A DNA stretch of 28,022 nucleotides from positions 31,927-59,948 of the forward strand of contig JBNGIQ010009149.1 of NCBI GenBank assembly GCA_049999765.1, written 5' to 3'. The translations under genes and the position numbers were made by a program. Each line of letters opens with the position of its first letter. Position 1 is the stretch's first letter. The stretch is from Phaeoceros laevis (lineage: Eukaryota; Anthocerotophyta; Anthocerotopsida; Notothyladales). Below, piece after piece: positions 11,517 to 19,648 of this stretch. The notes under the pieces are model-generated. The model saw nothing but the letters and a program-made list of their open reading frames with translations, did no database searches and was not told where the DNA came from.

Positions 11517-12170
11517 TCGTTATCCCTATGTCATGGTCTGATGTTGTCTCAGGCCTTGCTTCGCACAAGATTCAATCTCTGGAAGATGGTGGATTTGCCT
11601 GCAATAGGGAGCATGCAATTGCTTATTGCAGGCAGCTGCCTGTTGCAAGCAAGTGCACTATATTCCAGCACTTGCGAGGAGTGAGTAGCATGTGCGGCCC
11701 CGTTCTTCAGCAATTTTTGTTCAGAGTGTGGTTAACAGTACTACGCCTTCCTATTGTTTCACTCACCGCAAGATACCAGGAGTTCCAGAGCTTGCGGCAT
11801 ATCCACAAGCCTGGCAGCAGCAGGCTGCCCTGCTTTGAGGATCCCGTAAAAGACTTGTGGGCATCAGCTCTGAGTTATAGGCGTTTGGTGAGTTGTCCAT
11901 CCTTGTGCGGCCCTTGGTTGTGATTCCCAACTCATGGTATGATGTTGCCTCAGGCCTTGCATCGTTCTCGTACAAGATTCAAGCTCTAGAAGATAGTGGA
12001 CTTGCCTGCAATACGGAGCACGCAAAGTGTATCGCAGGTAGCTGCGTGTTGCAAGCCAATCCACTATATTCCAGCACTTGCGAGGAGTGAGTGATCCCAG
12101 TACAGTCGGTGCGGCTCGTGTTCTTCAGCAATTTATTTTCAGAGGGTGGCTCACAGGACTACGTCTTGAA
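11517..12170. repeat. Diverged direct repeat, two copies of about 240-250 bases
   Basis: Copy A is about 11517-11756 and copy B about 11918-12170, the same orientation, about 400 bases apart. Shared blocks, in order, are TCATGG, GATGTTG, CTCAGGCCTTGC, ACAAGATTCAA, GAAGAT, TGCCTGCAATA, GTTGCAAGC, CACTATATTCCAGCACTTGC followed by GAGGAGTGAGT, then GTTCTTCAGCAATTT. Copies differ by many substitutions, so the duplication is old. No transposase, reverse transcriptase or terminal repeats were found. It may be two insertions of one dispersed repeat family. Confidence 0.8.
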
Positions 12171-12484
12171 CGGCGTGCCTCTCATTCAAAGAGGGATGAG
12201 ACACTTCGAAGACAAAGTGGTCTGGGTCCATTTTGTCATGTCTGATTTGGATCAGAATTGCATTTGAGATCTCTCCTGCGATTGGTCTTGAACGCTTGTG
12301 CCCAACTTCGGGTCCTACACTTCAGCGACAACCAGAAACCCAATTGCGAAAGTTGCCATAGCAGGTCAGACGAAGGCCCCGTTGGATCATGTCATTTGGA
12401 AGTAGAAGTCTGCACATTCGTTAATCGAATTAGCACATCAGCGGTTGCGAACGTCTTATGGACTGGGTAGCGGCCGGGGGGAGG

Positions 12485-12515
12485 CCCCCTACCGGCGCGA
12501 GCCGGTGTCCGGGGG
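12485..12515. repeat. GC-rich hairpin with GCGA loop
   Basis: The inner stem is ACCGGC (12491-12496) paired with GCCGGT (12501-12506) around a GCGA loop. An outer stem pairs CCCCC (12485-12489) with GGGGG (12511-12515). The flanking sequence is also G/C-rich and contrasts with the AT-richer surroundings. It could be the end of a mobile element or a structured RNA segment; neither can be shown here. Confidence 0.7.
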
Positions 12516-13043
12516 AAGGCGAGGCCAAATGTAGGGGCATATTGCTAGTCCAAACAAGCTCGAACACAATTGCTGCCACATTTCGTCCTTGAGGCGTGTA
12601 CTTGTGTTCGAGCTTTGATGATGGGATCAGCTTCATGTGCAGATAGGACGGCCCTTGAAGCTGATGTCGGCACCCACCCTGTGGACGTGTATGTGGGAGC
12701 TTGGAGGATGCTAGTGGAGTGTTTGGCTCATTGCCCACCCGAACTGTGGTGACCTGGTATATCTTCGGAACCACAGAGTCCTGCAGCACCGAAGCCAGGA
12801 GGGGAGGAAGCCCAAAAATCAGTGTCTATGAGGACTACAATGCAAAATGCACACTTAGGGCTTCAGTGCCGCTACTCCAGCGCCGCCGTTGGCGATGGCG
12901 CTGGCGATGGCTGAGGCCGGCTTCATGAGTGGTGATGACGTTGAGCTCATCCAGCTGCACCAAATTGGCCAGAAGAACGCATATGGTAAATCCACGGCAC
13001 GTACTACTTTCGGGCAAGCTTGTGTCTTTGCAAGCTACCATCC
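12516..13043. other. 5' flank of the first PPR gene
   Basis: No gene was recognised. From about 12905 the sequence (GATGGCTGAGGCCGG and following) matches the flank that starts at about 19243 upstream of the third PPR gene. The duplicated unit therefore includes non-coding upstream DNA. A run of CGCTGGCGATGG-like units at 12885-12912 is locally repetitive. Confidence 0.6.
12992..13013 (+). promoter_or_regulatory. Conserved upstream block of PPR cluster, copy 1
   Basis: The block contains CACGGCACGTACTACTTT and is repeated upstream of all three PPR genes at a similar distance from the conserved ATG. It contains an ACGT core. Conservation may reflect shared ancestry of the duplicates or a regulatory site. 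Confidence 0.4.
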
Positions 13044-15332
13044 ATGCTCCACCTACAATTGAGCACCACTAACGGGATGCAGAATCAACGGTTATGGACG
13101 CCAACAGCTGGCGGACATGCTCACACCCTGGAGCGGAATTGGAATGTGGCCCCCCGGAAACGGATAAACGGAAGCTGGAGATTCGTGCCCTGCAGCTGCG
13201 TAGCAGCCAAATTAGGCACATTGGATAATAGCAGTGCAGTAGAGCGGCAGGAGTTGTTGTGGAGGCAGTATTTTTTGGATCCCCCATTGTGGTGGGACTA
13301 CAGGAAGGATACGAAGAGCTCTCGCTCTCCCGACTCCAGGCACAACGAATCCAAGGAGCCCCTATGGCTGAACAACTTATACAAGTCCTGTTGGCTGGAT
13401 GCGCAGCTGACTGTCTTGGACAAGCGAACGGAATGGCCTGGTGCGCCTACAGTGTTGCACCATGCTGCTGGCGCTGCGACGGTGACGGTGCCAGAGTGCC
13501 AAGGGTATGGAACAGCTCAGGCTGTGATCGAACTATGCGAGAGTGGGCAGCTAAGTCGAGCAGTTGATGCTTTGACTGTCTTGGTGGAGACACAATATCC
13601 TGTGTCCACTTCTCTCCTCTACAGAGTCATCCGGAGATGTGGAGTTGAGAAGAATTTGGTGTTGGGGAGACGAGTTGATGATCTCAGTGTCGACCTTGGG
13701 TACGGATCCCATGCATTTTTGGGCAATCACATCCTGCGCATGTACGCATGTCAAGGCCGGTTACAGGAGGCGATGCAGGTGTTCAACAGGGTGGCCACAC
13801 CAAATGTCTTCATGTGGTCTTCCATTACCTCTGCACAGACTGAACATGGGAAAGCTAGGGATGCCATTCAGCTGTACCATAAGATGCGCAAGTCAGGTTT
13901 TGAGCCGGACGGGCACGTTTTTGTGGCAGTACTGCAAGCTTGTGCAAGTGTAGCAGATTTGGAGGCTGGAAGGCAGGTGCATTCTGATGTGTTGGAGAGT
14001 GGCATTCGGCCTGACTCATTTGTTTGTAACTGCCTAGTGGACATGTATGCAAAATGTGGGGAATTGCGAGATGCACGCAGGGTTTTTGACAGCATGGCTA
14101 GAAGGGACGTTGTGGCATGGACTGCCATGATAAATGGGTACGCTGAGCATGGGCTTGGTCCCCAGGCGCTTACTTTGTATGCAAGGATGGAGCAGGAGGG
14201 GATGATTTTAGCAGGAAGTTTTACTTTTGCTTGCCTCCTGAAGGCTTGTGCAAGTGCTGGTGCTCTACAACAGGGCAGGCAGCTGCATTCACAGGTTGTG
14301 GAAAGAGGTCTGCTTGAAGGTGACAGCGTAGTTGGAACCTGTCTGGTAAACATGTATGCGAAGTGTGGCAAGTTGGAAGATGCACGCATGGTGTTTGACA
14401 GTCTAGCCAGAAGGAATGTAGTGACATGGAATGCCATGATAAGTGGGTATGGTACAAACAATGAGGGCCACAAGGCTGTAGCCTGTTTTGAAGAGATGAT
14501 ACTGGCTGGTATTCAGCCTGATGACGCCACATTTACTTGCCTGCTTGTAGCATGCAGTCATGAGGGGCTGGTCAGTAAGGGTCGACAGTATTTCGATGCT
14601 ATGGTGAAACAGCATAGCCTCAAACCGACTATTGAGCATCATAATTGCATGGTTGATCTTCTTGGGCGGGCAGGCCACTTAGAGGAAGCAGGGAAGATGC
14701 TCTTAGCATCTGGGTGCAAAAACAATGTTGTTGGGTTGATGTCGTTGCTGAATGCCTGCAAGAGCCATGGGGACGTGGAGAGGGGAATACGATGTTTCGA
14801 AAGTCTTCTTGAGCTCGGTCCTCAAACTGCGGCTGCATATGTGCTCATGGCCAATATGTATGCAGATGCAGATAGGTGGGGGGATGTAGATAGAATTGAA
14901 AGGTTGAGAAAGTTGGCAGGCGCTAGCAAGAAACCTGCAGTGGCAGGCATTGAGGTGAAAAAGCAGGTGCATACATTTGTTGTAGGAGACGAAAGGGATG
15001 ACATCTCATGCAAGGTGCGGAGTACAGATGTACGTTTGAAGGAGGAAGGGAATCATGTACCGCAGACCAAAGGGGTGTTGAAGCCATTGTCTGAGAAGGA
15101 GAAGGAAGATCAACTGTGTGGGCATGCTGAGAAGCTAGCTCTGGCGTATGGTCTATTGAATACTCCTGATGGGACACCTCTGCTGGTAACCAAAAACCTG
15201 CGCATGTGCAGGGACTGCCACTCTTCCACAGAGATTATGTCAAGGGTTGAAAAGAGGGATATCGTTGTAAGGGATGCATACCGTGTGCATCGATTCGAGG
15301 CAGGGTCCTGTAGCTGCAAGGGTCGACATTGA
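13044..15332 (+). CDS. PPR protein 1 of cluster, PLS class with DYW:KP-type deaminase domain
   Basis: An uninterrupted frame of 762 residues. PPR motifs of the P, L and S types run from about residue 200 to 560 (repeats of LVDMYAKCG, DARRVFDS and GYAEHGLG), then E motifs, then the DYW-type domain. The usual PG box reads KKPAVAGIEV (629-638). Deaminase residues are present: H694 and E696 in HAEK, C722 and C725 in MCRDCH; the terminal CSC pair is followed by KGRH, not GDYW. Family knowledge: PLS-DYW proteins edit organelle RNAs, and the KP subtype is associated with U-to-C editing. It has one fewer P-L-S triplet than its two neighbours. The start is uncertain: 13044 is the first in-frame ATG, but 13077 (MQNQRLW) is the ATG conserved in the paralogs. 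The N-terminal region reads in a frame different from that of the other two genes (see findings). No targeting prediction could be run. Confidence 0.9.
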   Translation: MLHLQLSTTNGMQNQRLWTPTAGGHAHTLERNWNVAPRKRINGSWRFVPCSCVAAKLGTLDNSSAVERQELLWRQYFLDPPLWWDYRKDTKSSRSPDSRHNESKEPLWLNNLYKSCWLDAQLTVLDKRTEWPGAPTVLHHAAGAATVTVPECQGYGTAQAVIELCESGQLSRAVDALTVLVETQYPVSTSLLYRVIRRCGVEKNLVLGRRVDDLSVDLGYGSHAFLGNHILRMYACQGRLQEAMQVFNRVATPNVFMWSSITSAQTEHGKARDAIQLYHKMRKSGFEPDGHVFVAVLQACASVADLEAGRQVHSDVLESGIRPDSFVCNCLVDMYAKCGELRDARRVFDSMARRDVVAWTAMINGYAEHGLGPQALTLYARMEQEGMILAGSFTFACLLKACASAGALQQGRQLHSQVVERGLLEGDSVVGTCLVNMYAKCGKLEDARMVFDSLARRNVVTWNAMISGYGTNNEGHKAVACFEEMILAGIQPDDATFTCLLVACSHEGLVSKGRQYFDAMVKQHSLKPTIEHHNCMVDLLGRAGHLEEAGKMLLASGCKNNVVGLMSLLNACKSHGDVERGIRCFESLLELGPQTAAAYVLMANMYADADRWGDVDRIERLRKLAGASKKPAVAGIEVKKQVHTFVVGDERDDISCKVRSTDVRLKEEGNHVPQTKGVLKPLSEKEKEDQLCGHAEKLALAYGLLNTPDGTPLLVTKNLRMCRDCHSSTEIMSRVEKRDIVVRDAYRVHRFEAGSCSCKGRH

Positions 15333-15750
15333 GCGGCTGAAGCAGTGCCAACTAAAATCCAGCCCTTTCGTCTAACTGCTTACGATTTCCTTGCAGCTTA
15401 TGAAGAATAGTTGGTACAGGTGAATCCATGGTTGGGGTGTTGGTTGTAAATATTTGAAGGCTACTCAAGCTTTCATGCTGCTGTGACTATACGTGACAAC
15501 AGCATCATTTATAACGTTCCATGCCGGAAGGACGTGATCTTTATCCGCACAGTGGACTTCGAACCGAGGCTCGATATACTAGCTCTGTACTGCCTGGACT
15601 GTGCTCTAGACATACCTCTTCCTGCATTGGATTGCGCAACACAGGTTGCAGCACGGTACAGGTGAACTTTCGCCAATTTGTAACCTGGCTGAATGCCATT
15701 CGGCAGCGGGGTGTTTGTGCTACCCGTCCAGCTGCGAAACCTGGTAAACA
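15333..15750. other. Spacer between PPR genes 1 and 2
   Basis: Presumed 3' UTR of the first PPR gene followed by the upstream region of the second. The first bases after the stop (around CCAACTAAAATCCAGCC) weakly resemble the 3' flank of the third gene. Nothing else was recognised. Confidence 0.4.
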
Positions 15751-15770
15751 CACGGCACGTCCTTTCGGCC
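15751..15770 (+). promoter_or_regulatory. Conserved upstream block of PPR cluster, copy 2
   Basis: CACGGCACGT followed by CTTTCGGCC is a shortened version of the block upstream of PPR genes 1 and 3, preceded in gene 1 and here by GGTAAA. The diverged middle gene keeps it, which favours a function over mere recent duplication. Confidence 0.4.
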
Positions 15771-15821
15771 CTTATTAAAGCTAGCATCTTCGCGTCGCTA
15801 TGATTGCGCACCACCAACGCA

Positions 15822-16121
15822 ATGCAGCACCAGCGGGTTTGGACGCTAATAGCTGGTGGGCATGCCCACAATCTGGACCGGAATTTGAATGTGGCCGCTA
15901 GGCAATGGATATACACAAGCTGCAGATTGGTGCTCTGCAGTTGCCTAGGAGCCATGCTAGTAGGCGCACTGGTCAACAGCAGCGCAGTCGAGGGGGAGGA
16001 GTTGTTGTGGAGGCAGGATTTCTTCAAATCCACATTATGGGCTGGGACTTCTGGAAGGACAAGAAGAGATTGCGCTCTACCGACTGCAGGCACAAGGAGT
16101 CTAAGGAGCCCCTTTGGCTGA
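15822..16121 (+). other. Overlapping upstream open frame of PPR gene 2 (99 codons)
   Basis: The frame starts MQHQRVWTLIAGGHAHNLDRN at an ATG conserved in all three PPR copies. It runs out of frame past the PPR start at 15905, overlapping it by 217 bases. The same frame is open in PPR gene 3 and is fused in frame to the PPR protein in gene 1. Translation is unproven. It may be a relic of the ancestral N-terminus, a regulatory upstream ORF, or chance. Confidence 0.35.
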
Positions 16122-18400
16122 ACAACGTCTACAAGCCTGACTGGGTGGATGCGCAGCTTTCAGTTTTGGACAAGCGAATTTTATGGCCTCCTCAGCCTAC
16201 ATCAAACCCCTTGTTGCACCGTGATGCTGGCGTATCCCGAGCCATGATGCAGAGCCAACAGCTGGAGAGCCAGCAGCTGATTTCTACCTGGACGAAAGTA
16301 TGTGAGGAGGGACATCTCATTAAGTCTGTTGAAGCGCTGGACCTCCTGGTGCAGCGCGGGTGTTATGTTCAGCGGTCTCTCTTCTACAGTGTCCTCAAGA
16401 GGTCTAAAGCACAGAAGGATCTGGTTCTCGGCAAGCGTGTCCATGCCCTTGCTGTCAAGTGTGGGTATGGCTCCAACACATTCCTGGCCAACCACATAAT
16501 GTGCATGTACCTTTCTCATGGGAGGTTGGAGGATGCAATGCAGGTCTTCAACAAGGTGGCTGAACCAGACTGTTATATGTGGGCTTCCATCATTTTGGGG
16601 AATGCTCGGCATGCGCAGCCCACTGTGGCCATACAGCTCTACCGAAGAATGATGCGAGGGTCCCTTGTGAAGCCAGACAACCGGATATTTGTGGCAATCC
16701 TAAAAGCATGTGCTACTGCGACTGATTTTGCGACTGGCAAAGAGGTCCATGCTGACATCTTGCGTAGCTCGGTTGTGCCCGATATGTTTGTCCTCAGTGG
16801 CCTGGTGGATATGTATGCAAAATGTGGGAAATTGGAAGATGCCCGCAGAGTCTTTGACACCATGCCCACACGAGATGTGGTCACATGGACTGCCTTGATT
16901 GCAGGGTATGCTGATTATGGGCTCGGTCACGAAGCCCTTGCTCTATACGTAGATATGCAACAGGAAAGCACAGTTCCAAATCACATCACATTTACCTGCC
17001 TCCTCAGAGCCTGTGCTGGCACTGGCGCTCTGCATCTGGGAAAGCAGCTCCACTCCCAGATTCTAGGGAGGGGATTGGAAACGAACGTGGTTGTGGCCAA
17101 CTGCCTGGTGGATATGTATGCAAAATGTGGGGCCTTGCAAGATGCTCGCGAAGTGTTTGATAGTCTTGCAACCAGAGATGTGGTGACATGGACTGCCATG
17201 ATCTCGGGATATTCGCAGCATGGGCTTGGTCAAGAAGCTCTTGCTCTGTATGGGCAGATGCAACAGGACGGAATAAGTCCAGCCAATACAGTAACTTTTC
17301 TGTGTCTCTTGCAGGCATGTGCCAGTGTGGGGGCTTTACATCAAGGGAAACAGCTTCATGCACGCATCGAGGAAAGTGGTATGCAACATGAGGTGTCTGT
17401 TGGCAACTGCCTGGTGGACATGTATGCCAAATGTGGAAAATTAGACGATGCACGCAGAGTCTTTGACAATTTGCAAATTAAAGATGTGGTAAGCTGGAAT
17501 GCCCTGTTGAATGGCTATGCACAGCATAATGACAGCAAAATGGCAATGCAATCTTTTCAAGACATGCAGGAGCAAGGTGTGGAGCCAGATGGTGTCACCT
17601 TTAATTGTCTTCTTGTGGCATGCAGTCACGATGGGCTGGTCAAGGAGGGCCAGAGGTACTTCAGAATGATGGTGGAGAAGTATGCCATCACTCCCGATAC
17701 TTATCATTACACTTGCCTTGTCGACCTTTTTGGACGGTCAGGCTGCCTGGATGAGGCAGAGGCTGTGCTGCAAACTATGCTGTTCAAGAACGATGTCACT
17801 GGATGGATATCTCTGCTGAGTGCCTGTAAAAGCCATGGTGACCTAGAGCGGGGAAGGCGGTGTTTTGATCAAATAGTTAAATTAGAACCAGAACACGCCG
17901 CTGCATATGTGCTCTTGGCAAGTATGTACTCTAGTGTGGGCAGGTGGAGAGATGCACATAAATTAGATAGTTTGAGAAAGGGTGCAGGTGCTAAGAAGAA
18001 GCCTGCACGGGCCTACATTGAAGTGAAGAACAAGGTGCATGAGTTCACTGTGGGTGAAGAGAGTTTTGATCTTTCATCTAAGCTGAGGAGAGTAAGTAGG
18101 CAGCTGAAGAAGGAAGGAGGCCATATTCCACAAACAGAGTTGGTTCTCAAGACAGCGTCAGACAGGGAGAAGCAAGATGCATTGTGTGGGCATGCTGAGA
18201 AGCTGGCCCTGGCATATGGTCTCCTGAACACTCCGGATGGGACATCATTACTGGTCACAAAGAATCTCCGTATGTGTAACGACTGCCACAGTGGCACCAA
18301 GATTATGTCGCGCCTGGAGAAACGGCATATAATAGTCAGAGATGCACACTGTGTGCACCGTTTTATGGATGGGTCTTGTTCATGCAGGGACCGGCATTGA
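15905..18400 (+). CDS. PPR protein 2 of cluster, PLS class with DYW:KP-type deaminase domain
   Basis: A single intronless frame of 831 residues starting MDIHKLQIGALQL. From about residue 155 to 620 there are P, L and S motifs, including four P motifs such as VVTWTALIAGYADYGLGHEA. E motifs and a DYW-type domain follow. The PG box is replaced by KKPARAYIEV (K699, P700, A701). The deaminase signature is intact: H763 and E765 in HAEK, C791 and C794 in MCNDCH. The protein ends CSCRDRH, so the last three residues are DRH. This suggests a plastid or mitochondrial RNA-editing factor, probably U-to-C by analogy with the KP class. It lies between two closely related paralogs but is clearly more diverged from both. 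An out-of-frame ORF overlaps its start, and an organelle transit peptide is not obvious in the first residues. The next in-frame ATG (HIMGWDFWKDK) is downstream and would shorten it by about 43 residues. Confidence 0.92.
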   Translation: MDIHKLQIGALQLPRSHASRRTGQQQRSRGGGVVVEAGFLQIHIMGWDFWKDKKRLRSTDCRHKESKEPLWLNNVYKPDWVDAQLSVLDKRILWPPQPTSNPLLHRDAGVSRAMMQSQQLESQQLISTWTKVCEEGHLIKSVEALDLLVQRGCYVQRSLFYSVLKRSKAQKDLVLGKRVHALAVKCGYGSNTFLANHIMCMYLSHGRLEDAMQVFNKVAEPDCYMWASIILGNARHAQPTVAIQLYRRMMRGSLVKPDNRIFVAILKACATATDFATGKEVHADILRSSVVPDMFVLSGLVDMYAKCGKLEDARRVFDTMPTRDVVTWTALIAGYADYGLGHEALALYVDMQQESTVPNHITFTCLLRACAGTGALHLGKQLHSQILGRGLETNVVVANCLVDMYAKCGALQDAREVFDSLATRDVVTWTAMISGYSQHGLGQEALALYGQMQQDGISPANTVTFLCLLQACASVGALHQGKQLHARIEESGMQHEVSVGNCLVDMYAKCGKLDDARRVFDNLQIKDVVSWNALLNGYAQHNDSKMAMQSFQDMQEQGVEPDGVTFNCLLVACSHDGLVKEGQRYFRMMVEKYAITPDTYHYTCLVDLFGRSGCLDEAEAVLQTMLFKNDVTGWISLLSACKSHGDLERGRRCFDQIVKLEPEHAAAYVLLASMYSSVGRWRDAHKLDSLRKGAGAKKKPARAYIEVKNKVHEFTVGEESFDLSSKLRRVSRQLKKEGGHIPQTELVLKTASDREKQDALCGHAEKLALAYGLLNTPDGTSLLVTKNLRMCNDCHSGTKIMSRLEKRHIIVRDAHCVHRFMDGSCSCRDRH

Positions 18401-19322
18401 CAGAAGGATCTTCTGTAACCGGTTTGTTTTTTTTCCTGGCCTGGCCGTGCTCCTGAAGATGCATGAAGAGCTCTTATCAACGCTTTGCTAGAGCACAGTT
18501 TACCTTGTTGAGGGCATCACTTGGGCACAACATTTGGCCATCGAAAATTCCAGCGAGTTTCTCTAAGGACACGTTCTCGTTATGCAGCTAAAAAGCACTG
18601 AGAGGGCACACCCCATCAACAGGTTAGGCTCATCTGCATCGTTTATTTAAGCATGTCCAAGACCTTGAAAACATCAGTTTCACGTCCAAAAGCCTTGAAG
18701 ATGACGGAACTGATGTTGTGTTTGTTAGCAGTGGTATGTGGAGCAAGTGTCGACATGGAAAAGGGTGATGGACCTGGAAAATGGTGGCAAGGGCCAGCCT
18801 AGTCAAAACTTGTGCAAGCGCACTTGAGGTGAAGCCTGGAATTACGGTTCTTGGAGTGAGAGTTTCTGGCACAAGAAAGAAAGAAGCCAAGCACAGCTAT
18901 CTAGGAATCTTCACAGTTGCAATGATTCCAACCGGTGGAGTAGTCTGTCTTAAGGGTAAACACTGAGAGTCAAAAGGACCACACTGTTTGCATGCACATG
19001 TACACCTTTGCTCTTGCTGGGCCGGGAACTGAAATGATGGTGAGAAACAAGCCACAAATACACAAACCACGACTGCACCCTAGTCCAGTCCACAACACGC
19101 TCAGGTGTTTACCTTCGTGCCGTCTCATCATCTTCATGCACTAGAGTAAATCTTGGTTATGTGATTGCGATGGCCTTGTTCTTGGGACGTCTTAATGAGT
19201 TACGGACGTGCATAACCAGTTTGGACCATTTGAACTTGTTCGATGGCTGAAGTCGGTGCTGGCTTGATGAGTGATGACATTCAGCCGCCGACTGCAGGAA
19301 AGTGGCCTGCATAATGGTCAAG
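18401..19322. other. Spacer between PPR genes 2 and 3
   Basis: The 3' flank of gene 2 starts with a T-run after the stop. Short open frames on both strands near 18630-18970 have no recognisable domain. From about 19243 the sequence matches the upstream flank of PPR gene 1. Nothing else was recognised. Confidence 0.5.
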
Positions 19323-19344
19323 CCACGGCACGTACTACTTTCGG
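19323..19344 (+). promoter_or_regulatory. Conserved upstream block of PPR cluster, copy 3
   Basis: The block contains CACGGCACGTACTACTTT, identical over its core to the copy upstream of PPR gene 1, and lies 41 bases before the conserved ATG at 19385. Confidence 0.4.
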
Positions 19345-19384
19345 CCAGTCCTACCTCCACCTACAATTCCGCACCACCAACGCG

Positions 19385-19648
19385 ATGCAGCATCGACGGT
19401 TTTGGACTCCAAAAGCTGGTGGGCATGGCCACACCCTGCAGCGGAGTTTGAATTTGGCCTGTAGAGAATGGAAATGCACAAGCTGCACGTTGGTGCCCTG
19501 CAGTTGCGTAGCAGCCAAGCTTGGCACACCGGTCAACAGCAGTGCAGTCCAGCGGCAGGGGGAGTTGTGGAGGCAGGATCTCTTGGATGTCACATTTTGT
19601 GGTGGGACTGCAGGAAGGACAAAGAGAGCTCCCGGTCTCCCGACTTGA
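19385..19648 (+). other. Overlapping upstream open frame of PPR gene 3 (87 codons)
   Basis: It begins MQHRRFWTPKAGGHGHTLQR, homologous to the fused N-terminus of PPR protein 1 and the upstream frame of gene 2. It overlaps the PPR start at 19468 by 181 bases in a different frame. Expression as protein is unproven. Confidence 0.35.
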
